From positions 11,196,334 to 11,260,333 of the forward strand of contig NC_040032.1 in the NCBI RefSeq assembly GCF_000972845.2: DNA of 64,000 bases. The letters are read 5' to 3'. The notes below the pieces were generated by a model. It worked only from the letters and a program-made list of their open reading frames with translations, had not been told where the DNA came from and did not search any database. Of this stretch, positions 13,101-24,900 are shown in pieces (position 1 is the stretch's first letter; every line of letters begins with the position of its first letter). A program made the position numbers and the translations under genes. Source of the stretch: Larimichthys crocea (lineage: Eukaryota; Chordata; Actinopteri; Sciaenidae).

Positions 13101-16100
13101 TGCCAAGCTTGTTTTGGGCCAGGACGCTGAACTGGTATGTTGTCTCTGGCTCCAAGCCGGGCACCACCATCCATTCATGGCCTCCAGGCACGGGTACGGA
13201 AAGCCAGTCATGTGGACCTAAACGCTCCCTCTTCAGCCTGTGCAGGAGTCAGGGTGAGAGGTGAGTGCACAGACAGATGGGAGTCAAGGGAGTGCCTTCA
13301 CTTTTTTTTTGTTTTAGACTGAAGCAAAAGTCGACGAGAAACAGTCAGAGTTTATGTTATTTCTGCAACAGTTCTACTTCCATCACAGATCCAGCATTAC
13401 ATCATCGTAAACTTCAATATTTCCTCCATGAATTTTTGACCGTTCACTTCATTCACAACACTCGATGGTAAGAAGCCCATGCTGCGCTCGGCTTTGCAAT
13501 TTGCTGTTTGCCCATGCCATACATTCAGCGTCGACTGCACCAAAGAAAGCAGGAAACAGTACACACAGCTGCAACACTCCTATAGTAAAATAAATAAATA
13601 AATAAAAAAAGTTCCTTTATGTTTAAGGAGCGTTTATGTTGCAGGAACATTTGTCACACAAGACATCACCTACTGGGATTATTTGTCCCCAAAACGGATT
13701 TACCTGAGATTACATATCTGCTGATACAGTCTCATATGTATTTGTGTGTTGTTGTTTTTTTACAGCTGCACTGTGCACACCAAGATATGCTTCACATCTG
13801 AACAGCTCTGTGTCACAGCTTACCTCGTCACGTAAGATATTGGGAATAGTACCCTGTAGTATTTTGTACAATAATATTTTTTTTAAAACCTTCCAGTGTG
13901 TCAGTGAGCGTCTGTTTATCAGGAGGCTTTGGATAAAATTTGAAAGTGACTCTTCATCCCCGGCATGACCAGAATACCCACTCATTAATTAAAGCCGCTG
14001 TTTGTCTGTTTTTTTTATTTATTTTTGTGCCACTCTACAGTTCCCACACTGTTTTAATAAAGCATGACAGGTTATAATAAACAGAGTTGGGCTTTTAATA
14101 GTTCATCCTGATCCTGTGAATTGCTTCATTATTAATATTGTTGGTCACATTTTCCATAAATCCTCAGTTGTATTATACAAATATAAGATTGTCTTAAGTT
14201 TTAAGAGTCTCTTTTGTGCTATAAAGTAATCCATAGGACATATTATACTACTGACTGACTGACTGACTGCTGAAACTAATTTGATGATTATTTAAAGGCC
14301 ACATATTTAAAAAAAACTGCTAATTATGATAACGCAGTCAGCCGTATATGTCAGAAAACAAGCTGGTTATATCTGGCTTCCCCTTCCTGCTTTAAAGGTG
14401 CAGGCTCATGAGAAATGCACCACCGCCCATCTGTGCATCTCCACCCACAGCTGGGTAACTACCTAACGTTAGCACTATCTCGAAGCGAAGAGCTTAGCAG
14501 GGGAACTGCTGAGTTACCGCTTTCACAAGAACGGATCGATACCCAACGTTAAAGTTCAAAACTCGAAGTTTAGCCATGTTTTATGTTGTTCATATTCTAG
14601 GTTAGCCTGTTGAACTTGCTCACACATGCTGGGGCGATGTTGGACTAACATTAAGTTAATGTAACATTGAAGGACAGCCAGAAACGTTAAGCCTCAAATG
14701 AAGCCAACTAAACAATTCTTCAAAGCTGTGTGTGAAGTGAAGCTGCACTGTCTGCAGTGTTTACTGATGAGCAGCAGAACGTTAAACCTTTTTTAATCTG
14801 AAGTTTCTGCACGTGTTCATGAGCAGGTGTGCTGCGTGTTGGGAAGCTTGAGGACGAGAGCGCGACTGCAGTCAATATACGTCGATGTATTTCATTAGCA
14901 GCGTCCAGTCGAGATGCCAGACAATGATATTATCTCATTACAGTGACGAGCCTGCCGAAGCTGCACAGGTTTATTGAGCAGTGGTGGAGAAACACAGATA
15001 ACAGCAGAGAATGCACTTTTTATACTAAATGACAGAACGCACCCAACTCCTGAACTCAAGGAGCAGCTGAACTAAACACATTTACGACCACTATCACAGC
15101 TACACGTATTAAATATTTCATGCCTGAATTAGTGGATTATTGCTGCATCTTCAACACTATAGAAGAGTTTCTTTAAAAATCAACCGGTGCTATTTGAATG
15201 ATTGTGTTTTCACAGCCCTGTTCATGATCATACATCAGTTTTCCATCATCCATCGTACCTGTCTTACACCAGTACTTTATGTTCAAGACGATGAAATACT
15301 GTATTTATTTAGATACTTTCATGTTTTAACCAATTTCACCCGAGCCCAGGATTAGCAGTGAGATGCCAGCTAGGCAAACTCTTACATTTTACACTATACT
15401 TTAATATTTTACACATTTTTGCATGTTAATAAGTGAAGAATCACTTCAGCATGATTGGCATTAAACTGTGCCAGTCAGGCAAGCAGCGGCAAAGCAGCAG
15501 CGGCGGCAGCAGCGGCAGGACAGAGAACTTTGGGTCATGTTCAGTTTAGTTGCGACTGTTTTTCTTTTTTTTCAAATCGGTTCCTCCTGAAGATTAGAGA
15601 TGAAAACTCACTCACACTGGATCTCCGTGTATTTCCAGCCCTACGTTTTCTCAACTGTTCTGAACACAACCCTGGAAAAGACATTTTCAGAAATGACAGA
15701 GGAAGTATTGAAAGAAAAAAGAAAAAGGAAAAAAGTAAAAAAGCAGGAAGCAAAGCATGCTGGGACGACTCACACATGGCCGTACCAGACTGAGAATGTC
15801 TGCTGGAAACCTCCGTCATACGCCGCCTCCCAGGACACATTAGCCCAGGTGGAGGACGCCACCACGTGGACGCTGGTGGGGGCGTGGGGGCTTGTGCCTG
15901 CAGGGAGTGAGAGCAGTGACAAAGGTGTTGTTAAAAGGGCACATTAGTCACTGAGTGGCCTTGCTGTGATTCAGTACATTCATTTTACTTGTCAAATACA
16001 TTTACTGTGAGCTGGACACAGTAATGTGTTTTTAAGCAACCAGCAACCCAGCACAACATTCAACTGGAGAAAAGAAACTAGGACAGATTTTAGGCTGCAT

Positions 16101-19100
16101 GAATAATGTGATCTTGAAAAATGGACGAGTCCAAATTTCTTTTTTTCCTGTCGGAGTTACCTGCCAAACATAAATGTAAGTAAAAGTGCTTAGAATAATT
16201 CTTCCGGCCAAAATTCTTAATACGCATTTTTGCTAATTTCCGGGTTGCATTGTTTAGGCGCTGTGCTGCAGCCAAAGCAATACGAAACCAATCAGGTGCA
16301 AGTTCAACCCGGTAATTGTGTTGCTCTGATTTGATTGGCTCGCGTCCAGAGACAAAGTGCAGCGGTCAGCAAGGACAACAAGATTGCCTCTGGTAAATGC
16401 CGTCAATGCTCTGTTGTCAATCAGATAATTTACCGTTTCATAACTATCTGGAACAACATCACTTTACTCCTGCAGAGCTGGCAGCGTGTCGTCCTTGTGG
16501 CTATAACGGCACGCAAACAAATCCATCCAGCACGTAGCTGCACCGCTAATTAATAAGACTATAGTCGTCAGCTGGAAGTGAGAAGCTACTTTTGTCTTTT
16601 TCTGAAACCGAGATATCAAAAATACGACTGACAGCTGTCAATGAAAGCAATAATAACTAAGAAGGCAGGGCCTAATTAGTAGTTAATTGGTACACTTGTT
16701 AAAGAAACACACCCTGGAACTCAGTTCGAGCCTCTTCTGTCAGGCAGATCAGTTCGGACATGCACAAACAGTTTCTAAAAGCTGCAGCACTACTGAACAT
16801 AACTTGAGCATGTGCAATATTAATCCACATGTCATTTGACAGCCACTGAATATGTGCAGTATTTATACACCAGCCGCACTAATTTATCATTTAACACCCT
16901 GATACACCCTCACTCCACTTCTGGCACGCCACACCTCATGAAGTGTCTTTGTATTTATGTTAGCTGTATTTTATATTTCATATTGCTTTATTGTGTACTC
17001 ATACTGTCTGAGTCTGTGTCTGTATTTGTGTTGCATCAATGTTGGAAACTTTCCATGGGAATTAACGGGAATAAACCAGGAATTTACGAAATTGAAGGTT
17101 GGCCCTTAACTATATTAGAATTGTCTTTTATTCAAGAGCGTAGATTTTGAGTTTGAGAGCATGATTTTATTCCTTTTTAGTGACACAGCTCCTTCTCGTG
17201 CTCAGATTTATTCTCCTCGCACTCACATTTTGTGTTCGCACTCAGATTTCTGCTGCTTTCTTTCAAAACGTGTGCTTGAACTCAAAAATCACATGCTTGT
17301 GCTCACATTTTTTCTTCTTGGACACAAACATTTCATCTGAGCTGAGCGCACACGGGACATATTTGAATGCGAGCGAAATGTTTGTGAAAGATAGGATAAT
17401 TCTTCCATACTTAACAGGGAACATAAATATAGTTGTGGAAAATATATTGTAGCATAATCTTGACTAAAACAACCAGATGTCATGCACTTGAACATCTATG
17501 TTATTCCTCAATCACATGCATCTAATAGCACACTGCTTACTGCAGGGTTACTGAGGCCACGCCCCCTACCTGCACAGGTGATTTCTGTACCTGGACCACA
17601 CTTTAGAGCCCAGAGCACACAGAGACTATTAAAGCCATACATTTGACTTTGTGTACTACATAATATTTTTCAATTTCCAGTTGATTCCCATGAATTTCCA
17701 TGCAGTTTCCAATGTGGAATATTTCCAAAATCCCCCCTCTTAACTTCACATGGAAAGTTTCCGGAAAGTCTGCAACCTTAGTTGTAAATATGCGTGAAAT
17801 GAACCATTTGAGGCTGAAACAACTGCAACTTTGTATGTGTGTTTGTGCATGCGTGTACAGGTTGGGTACCTATGACTTGGACGTGCGTGCTGGCAGTGAT
17901 GCTCGTGGCAACGTTGGTGGCAACACACTCCCACTCCCCGTGGTCCTCCTTTGTGAGTGACTTGAACTGTAAGCTGCCTCGGGGCAGAACATTGTGCTTG
18001 CTTTTACTGGGCTTCCCGACCTGCAGGTCCACCCAGCACAAGCACAGACAGAGTCACCGACAAGAGAGACGGAGAGAGACGCACAATAGGTTGGAACAGC
18101 TCACATGTACAGTACTGACAGTTTACAGGCTCAATCTACAATCTGACATGTGCTACAATAATGTTGCTTTCAATATCTGACATCAAATTATACAGAATGA
18201 TGAATTCTGAAGTTCATAAGGGGGAGACAAAAATAATAGCTAATCACACACTCAATGGGCAAGATTAAACATGGCTCATAATCAAGCAAACAATTGAGAG
18301 AATCTGATGTGTTCCCTTGATTACATATTTTATAGACATCATTAAAATGTGATTAAAAACACTAAAACGACATACAGTAGTTTGAATAATTAAAATCTGA
18401 GCACCCACTAGAGGCACGGGACTCAGAAATTCAGATTTCTCAATGGAAAACATAAAACCGACATAAAACAACATGATTAAAAACACAAGGTTTGACAGCC
18501 AAATGACACACACACAGGTGGTCTTACCTTCCTCCATGTGATGTTGGGAAACGGGTCTCCCTCTGCCTCACAAGGGATGACGAGTTCTCTCCCAGCCTCC
18601 TGCCTGTACTCCCCTCCAGGAACCACTGAGAATTTGGGAGGGTCCTGCCCAGGATGAGACCGCCAAAACAGGTGAGTAAAAAAATGGATGCACTTTCAAA
18701 TGCACAGTGACTGTGAAAGTACCTTTAGCACCAGGGGAGCGGGAGGGGACCATCCCATGGAACCCAGGGCATTGTAAGGCATGCAGGTATAGGTGCCGAG
18801 AGAGTCCTCCGTCACCTCTGCCACACGGATGCTCCCATCTTCCATTTGGCTCCAACCAGGGTACTGTGGATGGATGGGAGTCATGGATTGTATGTGTAAG
18901 GAAGAGTAATGCTGTGTTAGAGATCCTATAAATAACTCAGACTCTTGTACTCAAATTAAAAGGCAGAGGAGCGGACTGAAATTGACCGGATGAAGTGAAA
19001 AACCGAAGACATGACACACTTGTGAATGGATCCACGGCTCACCTTATCTATCCGGAGAGGGAGGCCATCTTTCTTCCACTTAACCATAGTTACAGGGGGG

Positions 19101-21959
19101 TTGGCATCTACGGGACAGCGGATAAAGCCGGGCAGGCTAATGGCCACATAGATGACAGATGGCATATCTACCACACGGGCAGGATCTGTTTGAAGACACA
19201 GAGAGAAAAAAGTGATGAAACGTCTTTGTCGCTTGGGAAACACGGTGCCTGGTGATTGTGATAGCTGTGCAGAGAAAACTGGGAAATCACAGAGAGCCTG
19301 ACACGTGGTCTCATCATAAAGTGATAAATTATTATACACATACGCAGAACAGAATGCATGGAGCACAGCAGGTCTGTGTTTACAGCGTATAACTGACAAA
19401 ACATGCCTGTACAGCAAACCAGAGTTAAACAAGGATCCTGCCTCACTGCAACCTGCTCTCATGCATGCTGACTTCTGTCCCTTCACTTCCCTGGAAGTAT
19501 AATAAGAACATTTCCTTCAACATCATGTGGGTTTAAAACAGCGAGAGCTCCAAAACAACAGTAAAACTTTAAAACCTTCTTTATATGTAACCATGATGGC
19601 TTCATTAATTCAAATAGCTGCAGCAGGAGGGAGCTGTTAAAACTGCAGTCTTGAGTCCGTCTTGTGCAGTCCACCACCTGACCATCAACAGCCGAGCGCA
19701 CTTATGTCATATAGGGATGGGAATCGAGAACTGGTTCTTGTTGAGAACTGGTTCCGTGTGTTTCAATTCCATGGAATCGTTTGGCATTTTATCTAACGAT
19801 TCTGTTATCGATACAGAAAGCACGAATTACGCCACGTAACTTACGCAAGAAGTTAAGCACGCTGGATTCCAGCAAGCATGACTAATTACGCCACATAACT
19901 TACGCAAGTTTCGCAGGTGCAGTGCAATCAGTAGTAAACAATGGCACCCACCCAGTTCAAACGCTCCAAAGTTTGGCTGCATTTTACCAAAAAAAGATAG
20001 AAACAAGGCGACTTGCAATCATTGCAAAGTGGAGATAACAGCGTCGGGAGGGAAAACGACGAACATGCAAAATTTTTAAATGAATGTCGTGTTTTTGACA
20101 CGCTTCGGACTGGAGATGAATCTGAACCAGCCAGGCTATGACCACCTCTGCAGTTACTACGGAAGGTAACTCTGGTTCTTGTGTATTTGCCACAGTTACA
20201 CATCATTACTATTATCTAGGCTGTGGGACTCTTTTGATCTCGCTGTTGGTTTTGTAAGGTCGTGATACTTCGAACTAAACAAAGTTGATGCTGATCAAAC
20301 TGTTTGTTCTCCTTTTTCCCCCAAATGAGAATCGATAACGAATCGAATCGTTAAGCAGAATCAATAATGGAATCAGAATCGTAAAAATCTTATCAATTCC
20401 CATCCCAAATGTCATACTTGGTCTCCAAAAATCACAAAAAACACTTTTCATTATTTTGGTTGTGTGGCTAAAAAAGGTAAGATGAAATCATAATTTAAGT
20501 ATTTAAATTCTTAAACAACAGTTATGTTCAAAATTTGGACCCACATCATGGAAGGTTATGACCCAGTGGCTCTGGAGAGACCACAGGGGTTTAATTTAAC
20601 TATTATATTATAGAGAGTTGTGTCATTTACTATATAATACTGTCAAACAAAGCAGTATTACTTTAATCCAGTCAAATGCGTCAATAGATGTGTCTAAAAA
20701 TCATCACGCCATACTCTGCCCGACCCGCCTCACCCCAATCAGTCTAATCATATCTGCTCTGATAGGTTTCAGTTTTATTACTATATTTGCTCCACATTAC
20801 TGGCTCTGTATTTTAAAGTCTTAAATAATTGGGATTTGATGTGGTCGAGTTATACCCTTTGGGCAAAGACAGGCACACGAGATGAAAGGGAGTCCATCTG
20901 GTAGAGAAAAAAGGGGGCTAAGAGGAGGGAGAGAGCGGCGGGGACGAGAGGAGAATCTAAAAAGTTCTCCTTCCTAAATCCTGAATTCTGAAGAGGAGGG
21001 GGGGGGAGCAGCGTGGTGCTTAAATGAGGTCAAGGAGGAGAGATTCAAAGTAATGGGTGATAAGGAGGAGAAATAGCGTGAGTGAGAGGAGGAGGAGGAG
21101 GAGGGCGCTATCAGTGGAGCGATGGAAGGAAGGACGAGCGAGGCTGAGCACGAGCGTGGGAAAGAAGAGAACAGGTGAGAGAGCGAAAGAGAGAGAGAGA
21201 GAGATGTGAGTGGATGACGTAAGGCTGAGAGGAGCTGGAGGAGGACAGAGGAGGATGTGACTGCGAACACGAAGCTGGCAGCGAGAGGCATTCATGTGGC
21301 GTTACAAAAGGGGGGGGAGCAGATGAGAGAGTGAGCGAATGAAAGAGTGACACGGGGGTGGGGGGGTGAGATAGAGGGATTGAACTACAGCGAGAGATCG
21401 ATTGACCGCACGGTTGCCAGAACAACTTTGTACTACAACTCCAAAGTCCTAACCGCCAGCCTGCCAACGCTCTGCCACAAAAAAGCCCAGAGGAGCGCCG
21501 CCGCCGCCACCAGCACCACAGACAAGAATATCAGCCAAGTTTCTAAATATAGCCCTCAGACAGCACTATCGCTCACGACACGCTGGTTCCCACTGCAAGA
21601 TGCTTTAGGGAAGTTATTCACTGGCAGGCGAAAGACACGAGGAGGACAGAGGGAAAAGGAGACTGTGGGAGAGAGATTTCGACAAAATGATGAGCGAGAG
21701 GAAGAGAGGAACAAAAGGAAAAAGATGAGAATAAGAGGACAGAATGAGAGAGGAGAAGGAGGAGGTGGAGGAGAGAGAGAGAGAGCACTCTGCAGTCTGA
21801 CAGAGAAAAGTCCTCGGTCTTACAGCAATGATGTAATCCCCTCTCTCACCTCTCCCTCCCTCCCTCTCACAACTGGTGTTGCCTGCCTCTGTTCGTCACA
21901 AGCACTGACACAGTGCACACACACACACTGCCTCTGTTCGTCACAAGCACTGACACAGT

Positions 21960-21998
<39 letters not shown>

Positions 21999-24900
21999 AC
22001 AGTCTAATGTACAGCCATCAAAGGAGGCAGGAGAGCGAGGGAATGCAAAATGTCTGTTGCCTTGACTACTGCCAGCGGCCACAGCGGCCTGGTCAGCGGT
22101 CGGCGGCGCGGGTGAAATCTCGTCCTGCCGCCACCTGTCTGCTCCAAATGAGATCCAGCTGCTTTCCTCAGAGTGACAAATTCACCAGGCGTCATCTTTC
22201 TCGAGCTCGGAGAGAGACTGATGGACCGAGTGTTTTATGGGAGGAGAGAATAACGAGGTGCAACCCATGAAGAGAGAAGAGGGGAAGGGAGAGGCAGAGA
22301 TGTGTTGGTGTGCACATGAATATATATACATAAATGAGTGCAAATGAGAAATTGAGCGAGCAGCAGCGAGAGGCAGAAAGCAAACATATGCAAAACAGAA
22401 AAAGTGTGTTTTGGTTTTTTTTTTTTGAAGGAGAGAGCAAATGGGTGTTTGGGCAGGATTAGGTGTTTTTGGCTGAGAGGAGGAACAGTGTTAGCCGGGA
22501 GACTTGTAAAGTGTCCAAATCAATTCCACAGCGCAGAGGATGCACCGGGCGCATTTTCAACACAAATAAAAACATTTTCAGGACACGCGGCTCGACGGCC
22601 GCGACACTCCAAACCTCCAGCTGTGGTTAAGTCTTCGGTTCGGAGTTCCTTCTCAACAAATATACAGAGAGCTGTATCGTCTCAGACGTCGTACTGCTGA
22701 GCTCTATTAAAGTTATAACTTACCAAGACATATACCAAAACATCTTAAATGATACAGCATGCCCTACTTTCTTCCACAGAAGCCTGTGTGATGAAGTTTA
22801 TTTTGGTTCCAACTGTTTTCTGTAAGTACCTTTGATGTGTGTCATCAGCATAAATTGTGTGATGGAAATGGTCTGTGCTTAGAGCTTCATAAGGCGAGTA
22901 TACACAGTAAATATACATTTCTGTGTTTTCTATTTGACTGTGTATTTTGTGCAAATGTGGATTTATGACTATTCCCTAAGTCCCTGCCTGTTTCCTGTGT
23001 GTTTATGAGCCCGACACAGCATTATTGCTTATTTTTGTTGCATGCTGCTGATTTTCTTGTGTGGTCACTGGTCTAATAACTTGAAGTTAAGTTGTCTTCT
23101 TGATCATCTGATCCGATTTCTGTATTTCTGTTTTCCTCTGTTCTTTTCTGACTGCTTGGAAATGGGCACGGATGTCACAAACTTGAATCTGATTAAAGTT
23201 GGCGGGTTATTTGGTCACTGTCAACAAAATATGATCAAACCACACCCACGCAGTGCTGACGAATCAGAGCAGGCTTAAGATAAAGATGTGTTTAGTTGTT
23301 GTCTATTTAGTTATTATATTTTTTGTGTTTAATGAGATTTCAGATGCTTCAAATGTTCCCTACATGTTCTTTCTTTAAACTTCAAGCATGGTCAGACATT
23401 ACGTTTGTTGGGTATTAATACAGTTGAGGTGGCTTTGGCTTCAGGACAGACTTTTAAAGTTCAGCACATACTTGACACTGAATGAAAAGACACTCACATT
23501 GCACTGTTAAGTAGGCAGAGGCAGTCGGTGGTCGGCCCAGGCTGTTGCTCGGAGCACAAGTGTATTTCCCAGCATCCTCCGGTTTGACTTGGGCAATGAT
23601 GAGGGAGCCGTCGATAAGAATACTGACTCTGCGCTTTAGGTCACTGTGGAAATGAAGAGAAGGGAAACGTTAATGTTGGGATACAAATCAGCCATCTTCC
23701 ACACTGAAGCATTGACTTTAGAATATTCATGGAGAAATGAAAATGTGTACTGTGACTGCTGCACACTGCAAGACTTCAATGAAGATGACGACAGCATGTT
23801 TGCCCGATGTCACGTTTTCTTGCCCTTTCTACTCATCTCCCAGTGGACGTGTAGCTCCGACTGTCATGTAAATGATGTTTTGCACACAGCTTGATTCAAC
23901 TGTAAGTCTAGAGGCTTCAAAGGCAGCTGGGATATCTATTCCTCCTTATTAGTTACAAACCAAGCACAAATCATCAGAATACACCAGTGTGGGATCGATG
24001 GATTTATTGATACCAATGCCAAATGAAAACTTTTGCACCAGTTGCAGAGGTTTCTGACTTTTAAAACCTCTTCAAACCATCCAGACTGTAGGCTGTGTGT
24101 TGGAACAGAAGAAGGAGGATCACAGAGATCTTAGTTCATGCTTGACTTAGCGTCACACACAGTGCCTGCAGATATTTCAGCGGCAAATCCTATTTTTCTC
24201 ATCCGAAAGGTGCTCTGCTTTTGTGAGATCTGGGGTATGTATGTATGTATAGATCTCTGGGGAACTACACTAAAGTCACAGCCGTCTTTGCGGGCAATAC
24301 CTGTGAGAAGTATCCATTTAAATAGGGTTTCATATATATACACATATATCTAAATATGAACGCAAGAACCTGCAGGCAAGGAACAAAGATTCTGGTATTT
24401 GGCTGTACAAACTACAGAACCAATAAAACCTTCTGCCATTTAAATAAAGTAAATTAAACAATGGCGGGTTTGAAACAGACATTTCAAAACAAATCTTGCA
24501 GTGTCTTGGAGGCCTGTCCTGGACAATCTCATCAAGCAACCGGCTGACATGGGAGGGTCATCAGCTGGTTCTAGTTCAACTGGGCCTTCCAGGCTAGAAA
24601 AACTGGCCCATTTGCACCTTTTTGCATCCAGTTGTACACTTCATTTGTTACCTTTACCTGAATAACATCTATGGGACCAAGTCGTACGTGCTTTTTTCTA
24701 ATATCGAAAGAAAAACAAACTTGGAACTATGAAGAATTTCCAGACCGTGGCCGGTTAAATGAATAAATAGTTCTATGAATACATATTTTAGACAGATCTG
24801 ATTCATTGTTTAGTGCCAAGAAGAATATTATACTGTAACACCCATGATGCAATCGAAATTATCCTTTTTTTGGACCCTTTGTGCATCTTTCAAACTCTTT

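Larger units (their letters stand above)
19186..23497. other. Intron between Ig3 and Ig4 exons
   Basis: A 4.3 kb intron holding a complete non-autonomous hAT element (19712-20408), a strongly purine-rich stretch (20878-21345 and again about 21600-21790), a 45-bp tandem duplication with (CA)n (21884-21997) and one copy of a conserved core near 22044. A 307-codon plus-strand frame across 21347-22270 is low-complexity and not treated as a gene. Confidence 0.65.

Noticed and set aside
21347..22270. Longest plus-strand open frame (307 codons)
   Set aside because: It runs through purine-rich low-complexity DNA and CA repeats, has strongly biased composition (Arg, Glu, Thr, His) and no recognisable domain or splice context. 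It is explained by base composition.
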